Assembly (NCBI GenBank): GCA_036346225.1
Contig: JARFIW010001670.1
Coordinates: forward strand, 6,386,001 to 6,450,000
Direction: 5' to 3'
DNA length: 64,000 bases
From: Platerodrilus igneus
Lineage: Eukaryota; Arthropoda; Insecta; Coleoptera; Lycidae
Every line of letters starts with the position of its first letter. Within the stretch, counting starts at the first letter, position 1. The translations under genes were made by a program, and so were the position numbers. The notes below the pieces were generated by a model. The model did no database searches and had not been told where the DNA came from. It worked only from the letters and a program-made list of their open reading frames with translations. Of the stretch, positions 60,847-64,000 are shown in pieces.

Positions 60847-60883
<37 letters not shown>
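60847..60883. repeat. (AT)n microsatellite, about 18 repeats
   Basis: Pure alternating AT/TA run of roughly 36 bp, flanked by partially related 'ataaatatctatatac'. Likely length-variable. Confidence 0.95.
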
Positions 60884-60887
<4 letters not shown>

Positions 60888-60895
60888 TCTATATA

Positions 60896-61080
60896 CATGG
60901 ATGTTGCCTCCCCTTGTGAAGTAATAAAGCTATTGTTTTGTTAGTGGCTTTACAACTATTAGCCAGATTTGTATACGTCAATAAGCTCTTTTTATTTTCA
61001 TAAGAGTTTGTTTACAGATGCATCGTATTTTATATATTGTTCTACACAATTTCTTATTGAGGACTGCAAATAGTCTTTTA
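60896..61080 (+). repeat. direct repeat, first copy (about 180 bp)
   Basis: 'TGGATGTTgcctCCCCTTGTGAAGTAATAAAGCTATTG...' matches 61418-61580 nearly base for base, with few substitutions. The spacing is about 520 bp. Possibly the two long terminal repeats or pseudo-LTRs of a small retroelement, or a segmental duplication. The piece between has no coding frame. Confidence 0.8.
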
Positions 61081-61417
61081 TTATTATGAATTGCCTTTGG
61101 GGCAAGAAACGGGTGTCCCCACGAGAAGGTGTGTTACGTTTGCAAATAAATTTTGCTGTAGCATTCCGCAAATCTCTAAGGCCAGATATAATTGTATAGC
61201 CATCTATAGAACTACGATGTAGTTTCGATTCAATTTTTGTACTTCCACGCTTAGTAGTGTTGGTGTTTTACCACCTGATGGCGGTATTATTTACTTTTGC
61301 CATAGTACAGAGATTCCTTCGAAATTATATCAGTATAATAGCTTCGATTACTTCATAGGGTTGTTGGAAACTAATTCGCTCTGAAGATGCTTAAGGAAGC
61401 TGAAATCGGCCAGTTTG

Positions 61418-61580
61418 TGGATGTTTCTTCCCCTTGTGAAGTAATAAAGCTATTGTTTTGTTAATGGCTATATAACTATTAGCCCGATTTGTATACGTCA
61501 ATAAGCTCTTATTATTTTCATAAGAGTTTGTTTACAGATACATCTTATTTTATATATTGTTTTACATAATTTCTTATTGC
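61418..61580 (+). repeat. direct repeat, second copy
   Basis: Second copy of the 60896-61080 unit. Immediately before it is 'ctctgaagatgcttaaggaagctgaaatcggcc', a phrase similar in style to one at 44690-44725 ('actgaagatgtttgttgaagcgagagaaacg'). Confidence 0.8.
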
Positions 61581-62990
61581 CGACTGTGATATATGGGTGG
61601 TCGTCTCTATGCTTCTTTTTATTTTTAAATAATTTCGATTTTAAAATTTTTAAAAATACCTCTTCTTATATGCCTCGACTAGATCAGTCATTCACACAGA
61701 GCGCATGCCGATACGTCAACAAAGACTGTTTAAACCCCCCCTTTTACTTTAGTTCCTTTCTATTTGAATGATATAAATGAAACAAAGCAAAATTTGTATA
61801 ATGATCAAGAATATATTCATCGATACTTTGATCTGTTATTCATAAAATTAGCCCCTGAATCAAAATAATAATATCTATTTGATTATGCCCAATTCATAAC
61901 TCCCTTAAAGCCAGCAAAAATACCACTGTCTGTTACTAGAAGCACTTTTAAACGCTCAAATGACCTTCTTCCTCTCTACATAAATTTTCAAAAAATTTTT
62001 GAAGACCTCTCACTAATTAAATACTTCGATATATAAAAATTGAAATAAAGTCTTATACTAATAAATAATACTTTTATCTCAGACTTGCGTTCTCCCTGCT
62101 TATTTCTACTTCTTAGAACTGCATCTACATGTGGTAGGCTAGCACCCCTGGATTGTTTCCATTTAATTTTGCCCAGTGTAATCTTTTGTTGATTAATTTT
62201 CTTTTCGATGCTCAGCCATCAATGTTTAGACTTAAATTCGTTTACCTTGGAGTTTATGTAGATTTACGCAGAGTATATTTAGAACAGATTTATAATATGC
62301 TAAGGGTATACTTAGAAGATATTTTAGAGGATACTTAGAGTATACTCAGAGCATAATTAGAAGATACTTAGAGCTCTAAATTATTAAACGTTAATATTAG
62401 GTTTAATTAACAATTGTTACTTACGTTTTTCACAGTAAACGGCAACTTCTATTATATTTATTGACACTTGAACTATCACGACTTTTAAAATATTTCTGTC
62501 CCTAAATAATTATTTAAATTTTTCTATTTTCACTCGCGTGATATTCGGCTTTGAATTGGTATAATTTGTGCCTTCGTTGAAGATGTACTGATTGTTTATT
62601 AAGTCTGTGTTCTATATAAAGACTCCTCCCTCCACCTGTGCTTATTGGTTCATTTAAATTACAAAGCATTAACCGTTTTTGTCTTTGAATCTTAATGCCA
62701 TTTTTCTTCGATGGAATACACTTGTGTTTCCACGGCATCAAGCGACTATTTTCACTATATCCATAAAACTTCTAACCGTAGGTATTATGTCTTCATTTAT
62801 GCGAGGGATTTTTTTTATGTTTTGCATGCTGGGACATACAGTGTGCCACTAATCAATATCAGTACGAAAACTAACCTCCATATTTAGTTAACCTAAATCC
62901 AAGGTTTCAGTGCGATACGCGTATTGTTGTCAAAGTTAACAAGGTAATCGAAAAATGGATATATTCGTAAAAATTTTCGTGCAATAATTT
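61581..62990. other. AT-rich region with a short degenerate tandem repeat
   Basis: At 62270-62371 about seven degenerate units of 13-17 bp on the theme AGA(T/G)TA(C/T)TTAGA(G/A) follow one another. No gene is recognised. A 75-codon minus frame at 62514-62741 has no motif. Confidence 0.5.
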
Positions 62991-62999
62991 TTTTAAATT

Positions 63000-63957
63000 T
63001 ACGAAGACAATTATGTCAACGAGCATGCCTCGTTGTGTTGGTTACTGTTTTTGGGATAATGAAGAACCACATCGTTCAACAATTTCTCATTGATGTGGAG
63101 AAAGCATGCGCGGACAGATTAATCTTAGCGACGATCCAAATGCAACCAAAATCGGCAGTCACTTAAGGAAACGTCAATACCCGTGCGCAAGCTCATGAAC
63201 GAAGATAAAAATTTAACATGTCGCGAAATTGAGACATCATTAGGGATTTCAAGGACTTCGATTCACAAGATTTTGCATGAAGAATTGTGTGTAAAAAAAT
63301 TGGTTTTTGTTAGATACCGCATCTGTTGACCGAAGAACAGAAAGTAGCTAGGGTGTCAAAAACTCTAAACCGCTTCAACGCAGGAAATTTTAAAAACCTG
63401 CACAATATCGAAGGTGGTGATAAATCTTGAATTTACCCATACGAGCACGAAAATAAACACCAATTGTCTGTTTGGGTGATCCGAGGTGAAGAAAAGCCGA
63501 CAAAAGCCATTGGTTTCTAAAGTGTCCTCAAAAAGATGGTCGCAACATTTGTCTCGAAAACTGGTTAAGTGGTAACAACGACTCTACGAGATCAAAGAAC
63601 TTTTACTGCTGATTAGTAAGAACTATTTGTGAGTTTCAAAGAACCAACTCCAAACAACTAATGATTTCACTAAAACAGAGCAAGTTCGCACACAGTTTGC
63701 AAAACCTTTGAATTTTAACGCAACAAAACGTCGAATTGCCAGACCATCCTCCGTACGGTCTCGACTTAAGTCCCAACGATTTCTATACCTTTCCGAAAAT
63801 CAAGGACGGATTGCGTGGTCAATGGCTCCAGTCGTCAGAAGTAGAAGTCGATGCCTTCAAAAATGCAAGTTCGACTGTACCAACAACGAGTGGAAGGACT
63901 GCTTCCGGAGTTGGTTTCGAGTGCATGCAAAAGTGCATTCATCTTGCGGAGAATAAT
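63000..63957 (+). pseudogene. mariner transposase pseudogene (SETMAR/Mos1-like)
   Basis: Frames in order: an HTH region at 63100-63300 (CREIETSLGISRTSIHKILH), a linker to RTEHKV-like sequence near 63340, catalytic-core remains at 63500-63600, then NVELPDHPPYGLDLSPNDFY (the third catalytic Asp block of mariners, about 63723-63790), FPKIKDGLRGQW and the C-terminal MQKCIHLAENN. The 82-codon frame starting at 63708 is a shifted reading of this end. At least ten stops or indels are present. The C-terminal end lies at about 63957, close to the window edge. Confidence 0.8.
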
Positions 63958-64000
63958 TCGAAAAACAATCAAGTCTTTAAAAGCTATCTTCTGTTTTATT

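Overview
This is AT-rich, intron-capable arthropod nuclear DNA, most likely from an insect. Almost everything recognisable in it is mobile DNA. The evidence is the mix of families (hAT, Merlin, Tc1/mariner, piggyBac, a non-LTR retrotransposon, tRNA-derived SINEs, BEL/Pao and a Polinton/Maverick), short GT-AG introns inside element genes, and TTAGG-like repeats. I found no convincing single-copy host gene. Two short stretches (about 54.5-55.0 kb and 56.4 kb) are weak candidates for host exons.

Layout. 0-2 kb: decayed hAT (ZBED5/SCAND3-like) transposase. 4.0-6.1 kb: a small tandem repeat, a Merlin transposase pseudogene with an intron, and an inverted mariner-like pseudogene. 6.9-7.4 kb: a fragment of an unnamed repetitive protein. 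7.8-17.2 kb: three copies of one LINE (plus, minus, plus). The middle copy carries a SINE, and diverged tandem repeats lie beside the copies. 17.2-19.6 kb: AT-rich sequence with a dispersed repeat.

19.6-44.4 kb is a three-level nest and the centrepiece. A piggyBac-like element (34-bp inverted ends at 19636 and 44371) is split by a BEL/Pao LTR retrotransposon (284-bp LTRs at 20635 and 42524 differing at one position, target duplication GATAC). The BEL/Pao element is split, just after its pol stop codon, by a complete 15,655-bp Polinton/Maverick (26790-42444, inverted repeats of about 935 bp, target duplication ATTGTA).

The Polinton has the full virus-like set. On the minus strand is a protein-primed-type family B DNA polymerase with an N-terminal C2H2 region and two tiny introns. 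On the plus strand, in order, are: an uncharacterised protein, a long frame with a parvovirus-type phospholipase A2 motif running on to an adenain-like cysteine protease, a minor capsid (penton-like) protein, a small conserved-looking protein, the double-jelly-roll major capsid protein, a pipsqueak-type HTH reading in frame into an A32/FtsK-type packaging ATPase, a DUF8207-like protein, a protein with phage-tail-fibre-like repeats, a retrovirus-like integrase with a chromodomain-like tail, and one more uncharacterised protein. Together these cover integration, genome replication, virion assembly, maturation and possibly membrane penetration. Many reading frames are interrupted by one-base indels, often in homopolymer runs, although the LTRs and most of the TIRs are nearly identical. 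Residual assembly error is therefore a serious alternative to decay.

44.4-64 kb: sparse AT-rich DNA with SINE copies, three more mariner-like pseudogenes (52, 58 and 63 kb), a second copy of the dispersed repeat, an (AT)n microsatellite and a 180-bp direct repeat.
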